Positions 1 through 8,385 are shown, counted from the first letter of the stretch. The stretch is 64,000 nt of DNA from Sulfolobales archaeon Acd1 (GCA_000389735.1 APJY01000002.1:310001-374000); one strand, 5' to 3'. The notes: generated by a model from the sequence alone, not told the origin. A program made the numbers and translations.

Positions 1-757
1 TCTCCGGGAGTCGTTTAATCACTTCATAGAGTAGCCTCTTTACCTTCTCCGTGTTCTCCGCCATTACCCTAGTGACTTCCTCCGCGGTGACCGGAATTTC
101 CGCGAACACGTCGTAGTCTGTGACCATGGCTATAGTCGCGTAACACAACTGAGCCTCACAGGCCAAATTCACTTCAGGCACTAGGGTCATCCCTATGATG
201 TCGGCTTTGAACACCTCCTTCCAGACTCTGCTCTCAGCCCTCGTGGAGAACCTGGGGCCCTCTATGCATATGTAAGTCCCCCTATCATGGGTGGTTATGT
301 TCAAATCCTTCGAGGCGCTTATGATCACTTTCCTTAAGCTCTCACAGAAAGGCTCAGCCATGGAGACGTGGGCGACAACAGGACCGTCGAAGAACGTGTA
401 ATCCCTCTTTTTCGTCATGTCGATGAACTGGTCCGGAACGACGAAGTCCCCCGGTTTGTAATCTAGCCTCAAGCTTCCCACGGCGCTAACGCTTATCAGG
501 AACTTCACGCCCAGCTCCTTCATGGCCCATATGTTGGCCCTGTAGTTTATCTTATGTGGCGGTATTCTGTGCCCCCTACCATGCCTCGGTAGGAAGGCGA
601 CGCTCCTACCTTCGACCTTTCCCACTATTATGTAATCGCTCGGCTCCCCGTAGGGGGTGTAGACCTTAACTTCCTGCGCGTCCTTTATTATTCCTGGGTC
701 GTAGAGGCCGGAGCCGCCTATGATACCGATCTCCGCCTTTACTTTGGGGGATATCAA
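1..757 (-). CDS. mtnP: S-methyl-5'-thioadenosine phosphorylase, C-terminus cut by window edge
   Basis: Phosphorolysis of methylthioadenosine to adenine and methylthioribose-1-phosphate in polyamine/methionine salvage. Translation of the minus strand gives 252 codons open at the window start, against about 270 in Sulfolobus MTAPs, so roughly the last 18 residues (which in Sulfolobus enzymes carry a CXC motif) are missing. Family motifs are visible: [10 protein letters not shown] near residue 9, LPRHGRGH near 52, SAVGSLR, and GPRFSTRAE around 150. The start is a TTG at 757 followed by [10 protein letters not shown]; a TATA-like GATTTAAA lies about 35 nt upstream. It is divergent from the phosphoribosyltransferase gene, which could reuse the adenine it releases. 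Family assignment is secure. Confidence 0.93.
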   Translation of the reverse strand, partial: MISPKVKAEIGIIGGSGLYDPGIIKDAQEVKVYTPYGEPSDYIIVGKVEGRSVAFLPRHGRGHRIPPHKINYRANIWAMKELGVKFLISVSAVGSLRLDYKPGDFVVPDQFIDMTKKRDYTFFDGPVVAHVSMAEPFCESLRKVIISASKDLNITTHDRGTYICIEGPRFSTRAESRVWKEVFKADIIGMTLVPEVNLACEAQLCYATIAMVTDYDVFAEIPVTAEEVTRVMAENTEKVKRLLYEVIKRLPE

Positions 758-875
758 GAGGGCTCAGGAGAATCCACGAATACCCGTTTAAATCGGCTTA
801 TTGCCCTGAAGAGGGCCCTAAGAGGATCAAAAAATTGATAATTCGAGTCTTACCGATCTAACGGGGGCCCTCGAA

Positions 876-1502
876 ATGCCGAAAATCCCAGTTAGGGTCG
901 TGAGTTGGCAGGAAATAGTCGACTGGAGCTACGGGCTGGCGGAAAGGATCATCGATAGCGGTTACAGGGTCGACGTGATAATCGCCATAGCCAGGGGAGG
1001 CCTCGTCCCCTCGAGGATACTGGCCGACAGGCTCGGTGTGGTAGACGTGATATCCCTAAAGGTAGAGCACTGGGTACAGACGGCCTCCAGGAACCCAGAA
1101 GCCAGGATAAAGTATCCTTACTCGGTCGACCTATCGGGGAAGAACGTCTTAATAGTCGACGATATCGCTGACACCGGTGACAGCCTAATCCTGGCGAAGG
1201 ACTACGCTAAGAGGAACTTCAACCCCAAGGAGATCAGGACGGCCACCCTCCAAGTAATCACCCAGACAACGAAGTACGTGCCCGACTACTATTATTTGGA
1301 GGTGAAAGATTGGGCCTGGTTCATGTATCCGTGGAACTACTGGGAGGACGTGATAAACCTAGTGAAGAAGTTGAAGGACAGTGGAGTCAACATCAAGAAC
1401 TTGGAAGAGCTGAAAAGGGCTTACGTGGACAGCTACGGCTCTCACCCTCCGATCGACCTGAATATCATAATTGATGAGATGAAAAGGAGAGGGGAGTTCT
1501 AA
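876..1502 (+). CDS. Purine phosphoribosyltransferase (gpT-1/APRT-like)
   Basis: Type I phosphoribosyltransferase of 208 residues that transfers a purine base to PRPP. The PRPP-binding signature [13 protein letters not shown] is at residues 91-103, and an [12 protein letters not shown] loop at 39-50. The Trp/Tyr-rich C-terminal segment ([12 protein letters not shown]) matches archaeal 6-oxopurine-type PRTases. In Sulfolobus solfataricus a protein of this group was shown to act on adenine although it looks like a 6-oxopurine enzyme, and I recall it is encoded beside MTA phosphorylase as here; adenine salvage is therefore the best guess, xanthine/guanine the alternative. A TATA-like AT stretch at 828-845 precedes a short leader. 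Its 3' end overlaps the convergent aRF1 gene by 4 nt. Confidence 0.85.
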   Translation: MPKIPVRVVSWQEIVDWSYGLAERIIDSGYRVDVIIAIARGGLVPSRILADRLGVVDVISLKVEHWVQTASRNPEARIKYPYSVDLSGKNVLIVDDIADTGDSLILAKDYAKRNFNPKEIRTATLQVITQTTKYVPDYYYLEVKDWAWFMYPWNYWEDVINLVKKLKDSGVNIKNLEELKRAYVDSYGSHPPIDLNIIIDEMKRRGEF

Positions 1503-2609
1503 CTTATCTTAAACCTTAACTTTCCTATGGCACCTCCGAAGGTCTTCTTCACCCACTCTGCCTCGGGGACTTCGTCCCCCACGAGGAACACCTTGGTTCC
1601 GAACTTCTCAGCTTCCTGGGCTAAACTCTCCAGCTTCGGGTCCCCGTCGTCGTAAACTATTAGAGAGTCCACGGCTCCCATTTCAATGGCCCTCTTGATT
1701 TCCTCCAGGCCATAAACTACCAGACCGTCGTCCTTGGCCAAGTGGAACTTGATCTCCTCGATGAGCTTGCTTACCTCTATGTACTTATGGTTCTTTAATA
1801 CGTCCTCGGCCTTAAGCACCATCTCCCTGAGCCCCGCCTCACCTTGATAGGCCACGTCTATCAGAGGCGTTAACACCAGCTTCTTTAGCCTGTAGTCCAT
1901 GTAGTCCCCGTCGACGAAGTCCTTCTTGGCGTAGCCTGGGCCTCCCACAAGGACGCCCTTCAGCTTGCCAGTCTCAACGTAGGGGAGCAAGAGGGTGTTG
2001 GCCGCTTCGCCTACCTCCTTCAGGAAGTTCTCGTACATTTCCTCTATGATCCTGTCAATACGTCTCTGGCTCTGTCCTCCCATCATGTGCTTGCCAGGAA
2101 CGAAGCCTTCCAATTCTTCCAACACTTCTATCCTGGATCCCCTGAGGATGCCCACCGTCGCCTGATCTCTCTCCACTATTATCAGGCCGTAAACGTCGCT
2201 CTCCTCCACCATGTCCTCGAGGAACTCGGTGTGGAAGTACTTGTCAGTCCTATAGAAGAACAGCGTTACCTTTTCAGGAGGGGAGAACATGTAACACTTG
2301 AAGTCGTTCGTCTCGAAGTTCTCGCCGCAGAACAGCACCAGCCCTTTGTCAGGGATCTTAGGCACTTGGATCAGTCTGTCTATCGCTCCCGAGATCGCCG
2401 CGGTTACGGCATCCCTAGTTCTCTTCAGCTTAATGTTTTGAGCTATCGACGCCTCCTGTCTCAGCAGGTTGACTACATCGCTCACCGGCCTACCTGGAGG
2501 TATATACAGCGATAGTAGGACAGTCGCGGGGGCCGACCACTTCTTAAGTTCCCTTAAGAGAACCTTCAGCTCCTGCCTCGTCAGCTCGTATTTATTGCTA
2601 AAGACTCAT
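1499..2609 (-). CDS. prf1: Peptide chain release factor aRF1, apparent +1 frameshift at codon 3-4
   Basis: Class I release factor reading all three stop codons, eRF1 family. The frame open from 1499 shows domain 1 with NIK (NIKL, not NIKS), the GGQSQRR peptidyl-hydrolysis motif, and the C-terminal domain. The first in-frame NTG other than CTG is GTG at 2487-2485, but clear aRF1 homology continues upstream ([20 protein letters not shown]) to about 2597, where no ATG/GTG/TTG exists before an in-frame TGA. An ATG at 2609-2607, placed 26 nt after the TATA-like TTTAATAA (2632-2639), is in another frame: ATG AGT CTT TAG C. A +1 slip CTT to TTT joins both frames and yields 369 residues, starting MSLSNKYEL, the usual aRF1 length. 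In that numbering NIKL begins at residue 58 and GGQ is at 177-179. Could also be a real or sequencing indel; the gene identity is certain. Confidence 0.9.
2597..2603 (-). promoter_or_regulatory. Candidate +1 programmed frameshift site CTT TAG C in aRF1
   Basis: On the minus strand the bases 2603-2597 read CTT TAG C in the frame set by the ATG at 2609. The heptamer has the same form as the bacterial prfB site CTT TGA C: a Leu CUU codon able to re-pair on UUU one base downstream, a stop codon of the encoded factor, and a following C, which makes a weak stop context. Reading onward in the shifted frame gives AGC AAT AAA TAC GAG, the start of the conserved aRF1 N-terminus. No upstream Shine-Dalgarno-like stimulator can exist because the predicted mRNA is leaderless and the site is at codon 3. 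Inference only. Confidence 0.6.
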
Positions 2610-2630
2610 CGATCGTAAAGTTATCCCTGG

Positions 2631-2640
2631 CTTATTAAAC
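2631..2640 (-). promoter_or_regulatory. TATA box of the aRF1 gene
   Basis: GTTTAATAAG on the minus strand is a good archaeal TATA element. Its centre (about 2635) is 26 nt upstream of the ATG at 2609, the distance at which Sulfolobus transcription normally starts, so the mRNA should begin at or within a base or two of this ATG. This is why the out-of-frame ATG is taken as the true start rather than the internal GTG at 2487. Confidence 0.6.
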
Positions 2641-2856
2641 ACTATCTTGACCTAGGGATAATACGTCCAAACGTAAAGTAATTGAGCGCTAATATACGCT
2701 CACGATTTTGTCATTGACTCAAAATATTGTTCAGATGAATCGCTTGTATCTGATCCTCGAAGGAAATTGTTGATATCAATTTATCGATGTTTTAATCTGA
2801 AGGCTAGCAAAATTAAAAATCGTTTTTATAAATAACCCTATCGGGTGGCTGGATTA

Positions 2857-3048
2857 ATGAACTACTACCTCCTTGCGCTGGCCGTCTTCGTGGTGGACAT
2901 AATCTTATACGCTATCTTACCCTTATACAACAACGCCAACCCGTCTTTTTTAGGCCTGACCACGTTCTACGCCTATCAAATAATATTGCTGATCGTTAGC
3001 TCCCTACTTTTCCTCATACCCGCATTGCTGTCTAAGGAAAAGAGGTGA
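2857..3048 (+). CDS. Small membrane protein upstream of symporter (DUF3311-like)
   Basis: About 63 residues with two hydrophobic helices (LALAVFVVDIILYAIL near the N-terminus and IILLIVSSLLFLIPALL near the C-terminus) and a basic end. Small two-helix proteins of this sort (DUF3311) are commonly encoded just before sodium:solute symporters, and here the symporter follows within 40 nt. A strong TATA (TTTTTATAAATA, 2822-2833) predicts transcription from about 2853, so ATG 2857 is preferred over the GTG at 2845 that would add four residues. Probably an accessory subunit of the transporter; the function is inferred from context. Confidence 0.75.
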   Translation: MNYYLLALAVFVVDIILYAILPLYNNANPSFLGLTTFYAYQIILLIVSSLLFLIPALLSKEKR

Positions 3049-3087
3049 AGGGCCACGATAGAGGGCTTCAACATCGATAACGCAACT

Positions 3088-4629
3088 TTGGCGGTGTTCA
3101 TAGCTCTCCTGGCCGTATTCACCTTCCTTGGCTTCTACGGCATGAAATGGAGGAAAGGCGACCTCAGGCTACTCCATGAATGGGCCCTGGCCGGAAGAAG
3201 GCTTGGCTGGTTCGTGGTCTGGTTCCTGCTTGGGGCGGACCTCTTTACGGCCTACACGTTCATAGCCGTCCCCTCTGGAATGTTAGCGAGTGGTTCACTG
3301 TACTTCTTCGCGGTTCCCTACGTCGCCTGGGGCTTCGCGGTCGCCCTAATTACCATGCCGAAGTTATGGGAGTACAGCAAGGAGAAGGGTTACGTCACAG
3401 CAGCGGACTTCGTCAAGGACAGGTTCGGGAGCAAGAGCCTCAGCGTTCTGGTGGCTCTGGTCGGGGCGATAGCAGAGCTACCGTACATAGCGTTACAGAT
3501 AGTAGGGATGCAAGCCGTCCTCGCCATGCTTCTGATAGGATTGACAGGTAAGGTGAACACAACAGTCTCCGAAGTGGCGCTAGTGATCTCTTTCATAATC
3601 CTGGCGGCCTTCACGTGGACTAGCGGGCTGAGGGGAGCAACGCTCACGGGAGTTTTCAAGGACGTCCTCATATGGATCACGGTGTTAGGCACCATCGGAT
3701 ACGTAGTGCTGACGGCCGGAGGGTTCTCGCACGCCTTCGAGGTGGCCGGTACAACCAGCCTAACCAACGCCTCTAAGGCGGTCGTCAAGGCGATAGGCGG
3801 GACAGCAGCAATATATGGCTACCTGCCTCCTAACGAGGCGCTGATAGCGGCGTACTTCTCCTTAGCTTTGGGCAGTGCCTTCGCACTTTACCTCTACCCG
3901 CACGCAATCAACGCCTCCCTCAGCTCCGACTCCTCGAGGAACCTCAAGGTGAGCACCGCCTTGATGCCCATTTACGGTATAGGTCTCGCCCTGATCGCGC
4001 TTTTCGCGGTGCTGCTCTATGACTACCCACAGGCCGTCGCCCTGATAGAGCACGCTAAGAGCGGAGCCTTAGCCGTTCCTGCCTTGATTGGGGCTGCTAT
4101 GCCCGACTGGTTCGTGGGCCTCGCCTTCGCCGCCATCTTCATAGGCGGACTAGTGCCGGCCGCGGTGATGGCGATAGCCGTTGGCAACCTCGTTGCAAGG
4201 AACATAGCAAAAGAGCTGAAGCCCCTCTCTCCGGCGGGTGAGCTGAAGGTCGCAAAATGGGTGTCCTTCTGGATAAAGTTCGTAGCGCTTGCCTTCGTCT
4301 TCGCCGTGCCACCGACATACGCCATATCGTTACAGCTTCTTGGAGGAATACTCATAGCGCAAACGTTGCCCGCCGTCTTCATCGCCCTGTTCACAAGGAA
4401 GCTTAACCCCCACGCCACTCTCGCCGGCCTAGTCGCTGGGCTTGCCAGCGGAATCTACATGGTGTTGGCAGCCAACAACTTCGGGCTTATTAAGACTACC
4501 CTATTCCATGTAGGCGGCTACTTGATCTTCATCGCTCTCCTAGCGTTAGGGATCAACTTAGCTATTGTAGCGATAGGCACTGCTATAGCCTACGGATTAG
4601 GTTGGAGGCCGGAAAAGGTCAAGGAGTGA
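3088..4629 (+). CDS. Sodium:solute symporter (SSS family)
   Basis: A 513-residue polytopic membrane protein with about 13 hydrophobic helices. The N-terminal helix is followed by a typical SSS segment ([27 protein letters not shown], shown here only in part as WALAGRRLG at residue 31), and the helix containing [18 protein letters not shown] is characteristic of the family (substrates include organic acids, proline, sugars). Substrate cannot be told from sequence. The TTG at 3088 is the first standard start; no NTG lies between it and the TGA of the preceding small gene, with which it is surely co-transcribed. A T-rich stretch after the stop (4679-4690) is a likely terminator. Confidence 0.88.
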   Translation: MAVFIALLAVFTFLGFYGMKWRKGDLRLLHEWALAGRRLGWFVVWFLLGADLFTAYTFIAVPSGMLASGSLYFFAVPYVAWGFAVALITMPKLWEYSKEKGYVTAADFVKDRFGSKSLSVLVALVGAIAELPYIALQIVGMQAVLAMLLIGLTGKVNTTVSEVALVISFIILAAFTWTSGLRGATLTGVFKDVLIWITVLGTIGYVVLTAGGFSHAFEVAGTTSLTNASKAVVKAIGGTAAIYGYLPPNEALIAAYFSLALGSAFALYLYPHAINASLSSDSSRNLKVSTALMPIYGIGLALIALFAVLLYDYPQAVALIEHAKSGALAVPALIGAAMPDWFVGLAFAAIFIGGLVPAAVMAIAVGNLVARNIAKELKPLSPAGELKVAKWVSFWIKFVALAFVFAVPPTYAISLQLLGGILIAQTLPAVFIALFTRKLNPHATLAGLVAGLASGIYMVLAANNFGLIKTTLFHVGGYLIFIALLALGINLAIVAIGTAIAYGLGWRPEKVKE

Positions 4630-4678
4630 TGAGGCTAGAGGCCCGACCGGTGACGAAGGTCTTGAGCCCTGACCTCAT

Positions 4679-4691
4679 CATTTTTCTTTTT
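4679..4691 (+). terminator. T-rich terminator after the symporter
   Basis: The run CATTTTTCTTTTT on the plus strand, about 50 nt after the symporter stop codon, fits the oligo-T termination signals of Sulfolobales. No hairpin is needed in archaea. The next gene begins 20 nt further on. Confidence 0.4.
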
Positions 4692-4710
4692 CCCATTTTC
4701 TCAATCCTTT

Positions 4711-5469
4711 TTGAGTAACGTGATTGACAAGGAAAAGGCGCTGTCTAGGGCTAAGGAGATAATCGATAACGCCAGGAAAAGGGGATTTCACCTTAGGCTA
4801 ATTGGAGGAGCGGCAGTGGCTATCCTGGCGCCGAGGGGCTCCTCGATCTTCTATAGGCAGTATAAGGATCTCGACCTAGTAGGGTACTCTAAGGACCGAA
4901 GGGGAATTGAGGACTTGGCTCAGGAGATGGGGCTAGAGCCCAACAAGAGGTTTAACGCGCTGTATGGTCACATGAGGCTGATGCTCTACGACCCAGTCCT
5001 CGACGCGCCGATAGATGTCCTCTTGGACAAGTTCGAGATGTGTCACGCCATAGACCTGAGGGGCAGGTTAGAGCTCTTGCCGTACACTATACCTCCTTCA
5101 GATCTCCTGCTCACGAAGCTCCAGATATGCAAGATAACGCCTAGCGACATCCTAGACGTGAAGGCCCTTCTGACGGACCTAAACCTGGGGGATAGGGACT
5201 CGGAGACCATCATAGACGTTGGTAGGATAGTATCCATCCTTAGCGACGACTGGGGTTTCTACACTACGGTCACGGACAACCTGAAGACGTTAATCGAGCA
5301 TGGAGAAGGGGCGATCAGGGAGAAACTCGAGAGCCTGCTTAAGGCGATTGAGGAGTCCCCGAAGTCGCTGAAGTGGAAGGCCAGGGCCAAAATAGGAAGG
5401 AAGATGAAGTGGTACAAGGAGCCTGAGGAAGTCGAGAATTATCAGGGTAGTGCGGGGGGTGGGACTTGA
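4711..5469 (+). CDS. Nucleotidyltransferase-fold protein
   Basis: Protein of up to 252 residues. The N-terminal half has the DNA polymerase beta-like nucleotidyltransferase pattern: IGGAAVAI at residues 31-38 (the GG motif), then KDLDLV at 52-57 with two acidic residues spaced D-x-D, and a third candidate acidic strand APIDVLLDKFE near 94-104. Later residues are helical and charged. Such stand-alone proteins are often antitoxin-like or nucleotide-modifying enzymes (AbiEii/MNT-like), but no toxin partner is next to it. Start TTG 4711 or GTG 4720. The last 19 nt overlap the antisense tRNA-Leu gene, so the C-terminal residues (GSAGGGT) are read from tRNA complement. Confidence 0.7.
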   Translation: MSNVIDKEKALSRAKEIIDNARKRGFHLRLIGGAAVAILAPRGSSIFYRQYKDLDLVGYSKDRRGIEDLAQEMGLEPNKRFNALYGHMRLMLYDPVLDAPIDVLLDKFEMCHAIDLRGRLELLPYTIPPSDLLLTKLQICKITPSDILDVKALLTDLNLGDRDSETIIDVGRIVSILSDDWGFYTTVTDNLKTLIEHGEGAIREKLESLLKAIEESPKSLKWKARAKIGRKMKWYKEPEEVENYQGSAGGGT

Positions 5470-5553
5470 ACCCACGCAGGCCTACGCCAACGGGGCTCTT
5501 ACCCCTGGAGGGTCCTAAGCCCGTCCCCTTTGACCATGCTCGGGCACCCCCGC
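5451..5553 (-). tRNA. tRNA-Leu (anticodon UAG) with 18-nt BHB intron
   Basis: The minus strand folds as a class II tRNA: acceptor GCGGGGG/CCCCCGC, T arm GTGGG-TTCAAGT-CCCAC, and a long variable arm (GGCGTAGGCC). The anticodon TAG is at 5515-5517 in loop CTTAGG. The 3' half of the anticodon stem (CCCGT, complement of ACGGG) is displaced by an 18-nt intron at 5496-5513, located at the canonical 37/38 site. The intron forms a textbook bulge-helix-bulge: outer helix ACGGG/CCCGT, bulge GGA, 4-bp helix CTTA/TAAG, bulge AGC, inner hairpin CCCT/AGGG. The spliced tRNA is 85 nt. CCA is not encoded. Confidence 0.95.
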
Positions 5554-5587
5554 AGGTTTCATCTTAATTTTCTAGCTCTAAAAAACG

Positions 5588-5854
5588 TTAGTCCCTGACA
5601 GTCTCGAGTATGGACACGATGTTCCAAATGGCCGTCCTGGTGTGCGAGGGCATGTTGGGATCTTGACTGATCTCCTCGAGTATGCCTATCGCGTTCGCCG
5701 CCCTCACTCCAGGGCTTAGGCTCTGCACCTGGAGCTGCCTTATCGCGTCCGTGGCGGCCCTCCTTATGTTCCTGGGCACGGCGGCGTCGTTCACGATCTT
5801 CTGGAGCATTATAATGGCTTGTTTGATTTTGGCCTCATTATCGTAGAGGCTCAT
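5588..5854 (-). CDS. UPF0147 family protein
   Basis: An 88-residue all-helical protein conserved across archaea (UPF0147), with the family pattern [18 protein letters not shown] near the N-terminus and the [15 protein letters not shown] ending. Function unknown. The start is ATG 5854, not the GTG nine bases upstream: that GTG is part of the Shine-Dalgarno sequence GAGGAGGTGA that sits five bases before the ATG. It lies between the tRNA-Leu and a divergently transcribed zinc-ribbon gene. Confidence 0.9.
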   Translation of the reverse strand: MSLYDNEAKIKQAIIMLQKIVNDAAVPRNIRRAATDAIRQLQVQSLSPGVRAANAIGILEEISQDPNMPSHTRTAIWNIVSILETVRD

Positions 5855-5918
5855 TCGGCTCACCTCCTCAAAACTTAAGGAGAGACGACGACTGATTTAT
5901 AGTGGGTGTGGAATAAAA

Positions 5919-6281
5919 ATGAGCATCAACAAGGACGAGGGGATCAAGCGGGCGGCTGAACTGCTCAAGCAGGGCGCCACCATGCTCGATATGTCCTGTC
6001 CAATGGACGGGTTGCCCCTGTTCAGGTTGAGGAGCGGGGAGATCGTGTGTCCCATTCACGGCAGGGTTTACGTGATTGAGAACGAGAGCCAAATGAAACA
6101 GATCCAAACGCAGTCAACGCTCGAGAGGGCCGAGGAGGTCGTGGTTAAAAGCATAGGCGTCATGACGGACAAGCTCAAGGAGGATCCTTCGGACAGTGAC
6201 GCCGCGGTTCAGCTCATCAGGCTCCTTGACGTCCTCGAGAGGATCAGGAAGTTGAGAGGCGCGACTCAACAAGAGAAATGA
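5919..6281 (+). CDS. Zinc-ribbon protein, Sjogren's/scleroderma autoantigen 1 (p27) family
   Basis: 120 residues. An N-terminal helix (IKRAAELLKQGATML) is followed by a compact metal-binding ribbon CPMDG (residues 27-31) and CPIHG (44-48), the hallmark of the archaeal autoantigen p27 family; the remaining C-terminal half is helical and charged. Function in archaea is unknown. A TATA-like TTTATAG lies shortly upstream. The 3' end overlaps the convergent thymidylate kinase gene by 38 nt. Confidence 0.85.
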   Translation: MSINKDEGIKRAAELLKQGATMLDMSCPMDGLPLFRLRSGEIVCPIHGRVYVIENESQMKQIQTQSTLERAEEVVVKSIGVMTDKLKEDPSDSDAAVQLIRLLDVLERIRKLRGATQQEK

Positions 6282-6813
6282 CGTCAGCAATCACGTCTTC
6301 GAGCGGTCTCTCAGCGTTGACTACCACGCCGTTACACTCGTCCTTGATCTTAAGGTAGACTTCCCTGACTTTCCGCAGGGATTCGTACTTTCGTGAGAAT
6401 GCCAGGGTGTCATTCTTCAACCGCTTGAGCGCGGTATCGACGCTCAGGTCGAGTATAACGGTGAGCCAGGGTCTGGGGAACTTGGAGGATATCGAGAAGA
6501 GCCAGGCCAGGTCTAGACCTAAGGCCCCCTGATAGGCCACGGTGGAGCAGTAATACCTGTCGAAGACGTAGAAGTCCGCCTCCTTGGAGAGGACCTCGCT
6601 GAGGTGTAGAGCCCTGTCGGCTGAGAACAGTAACGAAAGGGCCACAGGATCCTTCCAGCGCGTTAGCTCCAGAAGCTCTATCAAGCCCTCGTTGTAGGGT
6701 TCATGGGTCAAGACCACTTTATGGCCTTTTTTGATGAGGTAGGTCGCCAGCGCCCTGGATACGGTGCTCTTCCCGCTCCCGTCTATACCCTCTATCGCTA
6801 TTATCCTTTGCAT
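6244..6813 (-). CDS. tmk: Thymidylate kinase
   Basis: dTMP kinase of 189 residues, phosphorylating dTMP to dTDP for DNA synthesis. P-loop EGIDGSGKS at residues 8-16, the dTMP-binding HEPYNEG at 37-43, and the DRYYCSTVAYQ motif at 85-95. Slightly short compared with bacterial TMKs (about 205-215) but usual for Sulfolobales. Last gene of a minus-strand run in which the upstream RNA-kinase gene overlaps its start by 13 nt, so the genes are co-transcribed and probably translationally coupled. Confidence 0.93.
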   Translation of the reverse strand: MQRIIAIEGIDGSGKSTVSRALATYLIKKGHKVVLTHEPYNEGLIELLELTRWKDPVALSLLFSADRALHLSEVLSKEADFYVFDRYYCSTVAYQGALGLDLAWLFSISSKFPRPWLTVILDLSVDTALKRLKNDTLAFSRKYESLRKVREVYLKIKDECNGVVVNAERPLEDVIADVISLVESRLSTS

Positions 6814-7829
6814 CTCCTCAAAGTGACGGGTTGCTCCTCATAAAATTCGTTGAGCCTAAAGGAGCCCAACATTATCCCGTCGAATTTCTCCACCGGGGTC
6901 TCCACTGATAGCTCTTCCCCTCTAAGGCTAAGGAGTCCCGCTCCTATCACCTCGCCCTTCAAGGTTAGGCCCACGTATACCCTATCGGGAACGAACGAGA
7001 AGCTCGCAAGACACTCATCTGAGGTCTCGACTGTTTCTCCCAAGGCCTCGAAAAGCGACTCCGCCACTCGTGTCCCCATTATTACCTCGGGACTCACAGC
7101 TACCTGCCTAGAGCCCATGAAGTAGGCCCTGTAGGCGGAGGCCCTAAAGGCCCTCCTCCTCTCCCTATCCCTCTTGGTAATTCCCTCCGGTTGCCTCAGC
7201 TCTACGACCCTCTTACCTAGGGCCCGGAGGCTCCTCGCTATTTCCCGCGTAGTGGTTATTATGTAGTCCGGGTCTACCAGCTCTATCAGCTCGATTTTGT
7301 GCCTGAACGCCATGAAACCGTGGGTCCACCCGTCAAGGTCGACTATCGAGTTCTTAACGACCAGGGAAGCGACCTGCTCCATATGAAGCTTAGGGTTAGA
7401 GGAGGGGGTTATGGACCCGAAGAACTTCAGCCTATCGAAAGCTAGTTGGTGAAACCTGAAAGGTCTCAGTTTCTTAATCGACGCTGACGCGATGAAGCCG
7501 GGGAGGAAAAGGGAGTTCTGGCCTACATCAGCGTCCACTAAAGTCTCAGCCGCCTTAAGGTTGACCAGCGTTCTGGAGAAGTAGGACTTTCCCGTGTCCC
7601 CAGGGCCTACAATTAGGTACTTCCCGGAAGTGCTCGCTATCTCCCTAGCTATTTCGTCCCAACACTGCGGCTCACTGGGTATTACCTCGCAGTTATGGCT
7701 GAGGTTACCCTCGTAGCAGATCGTGTACGTACCTTCCGGTAACGTTATCTCCTCGAACTCCACGCCCATGACGGAGGCCTTGCCTTCCGACTTCACGGTG
7801 CAAGGGCCCTTTACGAGTAAGCCTCGCAT
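6801..7829 (-). CDS. Polynucleotide 5'-hydroxyl kinase (Clp1/Grc3-like)
   Basis: GTP/ATP-dependent RNA 5'-kinase related to eukaryotic Clp1 and Grc3. With the start chosen at ATG 7829 (342 residues) it has an N-terminal beta-rich domain (1-65), P-loop VGPGDTGKS at 74-82 and the family-specific Walker B-like DADVGQNS at 99-106, then a C-terminal beta domain (LKGEVIGAGLLSL). An open frame continues 40 codons upstream to 7949, but those residues lie entirely inside the preceding gene and the ATG overlaps its TGA by one base, a typical coupled start. May act in tRNA splicing or ribosomal RNA processing; an intron-containing tRNA lies 1.2 kb away, which is only coincidental support. Confidence 0.88.
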   Translation of the reverse strand: MRGLLVKGPCTVKSEGKASVMGVEFEEITLPEGTYTICYEGNLSHNCEVIPSEPQCWDEIAREIASTSGKYLIVGPGDTGKSYFSRTLVNLKAAETLVDADVGQNSLFLPGFIASASIKKLRPFRFHQLAFDRLKFFGSITPSSNPKLHMEQVASLVVKNSIVDLDGWTHGFMAFRHKIELIELVDPDYIITTTREIARSLRALGKRVVELRQPEGITKRDRERRRAFRASAYRAYFMGSRQVAVSPEVIMGTRVAESLFEALGETVETSDECLASFSFVPDRVYVGLTLKGEVIGAGLLSLRGEELSVETPVEKFDGIMLGSFRLNEFYEEQPVTLRRCKG

Positions 7830-8371
7830 CAGAGTGCCCTCATGGCTATGTTGTAACCAGCTATAACGTCCTCCGGGTAGTTCCCGTTCAAGAAGACGTT
7901 CCTTCTGCTGGTCCTCGATTCGTTGACTAGTTTCACCTCCTTCAAACACGGGTGAAGCCTCTCGAAAACCGCGAGGCCCAGTACGTTACCGGCCCCTATC
8001 CCCACCACGTGCTTCTTATGAGGGTAAATCTTAAGCGCCGTTCTCACGTAGTCGCACACGCTTTCCAAGTCCGTCCTAGCCCACTCGAGTATCTCACCGT
8101 CGCCCACTATAACGGCGGTTAGCCTATTGGAAGTATTGGTATCGATGCCCACGGAGATCTCCTCGAAGTAACGTTTGCCTAGGCTAAGGGCTACTAGTCC
8201 CCCTATAGCGGAGAGCAGGTCCTCCCCCAGGTCCTGGTCCCTAACTACAATTCCGTGCTTGTCCGATAAGGGAACGCCCCTTTTCCTCAGCTCCCTTACC
8301 AGCTCAGAGTACTTCTTGGGGTTAGTAATCAATAGCCTCAGGGGCGTCCTTCCCAACGAATAAAACCTCAA
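7829..8371 (-). CDS. Conserved archaeal protein with RNase H-like pattern
   Basis: 180 residues, not recognised as a named family. The middle has EISVGIDTNTSNRLTAVIV (residues 90-107 region), a hydrophobic strand ending in Asp followed by a turn and a second strand, as in RNase H-fold nucleases and ATPases; a later strand HVVGIGAGNVLGLAVF would fit the third strand. This is an inference from pattern only. Start TTG 8371, 14 bp from the divergent RecA-like gene, so its promoter overlaps that gene. It heads the operon with the RNA 5'-kinase and thymidylate kinase. Confidence 0.65.
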   Translation of the reverse strand: MRFYSLGRTPLRLLITNPKKYSELVRELRKRGVPLSDKHGIVVRDQDLGEDLLSAIGGLVALSLGKRYFEEISVGIDTNTSNRLTAVIVGDGEILEWARTDLESVCDYVRTALKIYPHKKHVVGIGAGNVLGLAVFERLHPCLKEVKLVNESRTSRRNVFLNGNYPEDVIAGYNIAMRAL

Positions 8372-8385
8372 GCTTGGGCTTTTAA

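Noticed and set aside
806-873. Paired AGGGCCCT sites between mtnP and the PRTase gene
   Set aside because: Short 8-bp GC palindromes in GC-rich DNA, easily found by chance; no consistent spacing to the TATA boxes.
2087-2515. Long plus-strand frame opposite aRF1
   Set aside because: It is the reverse complement of the conserved aRF1 coding frame; no promoter or family pattern.
7830-7949. N-terminal extension of the RNA 5'-kinase
   Set aside because: These 40 codons lie inside the upstream gene, and the ATG at 7829 is coupled to its TGA.
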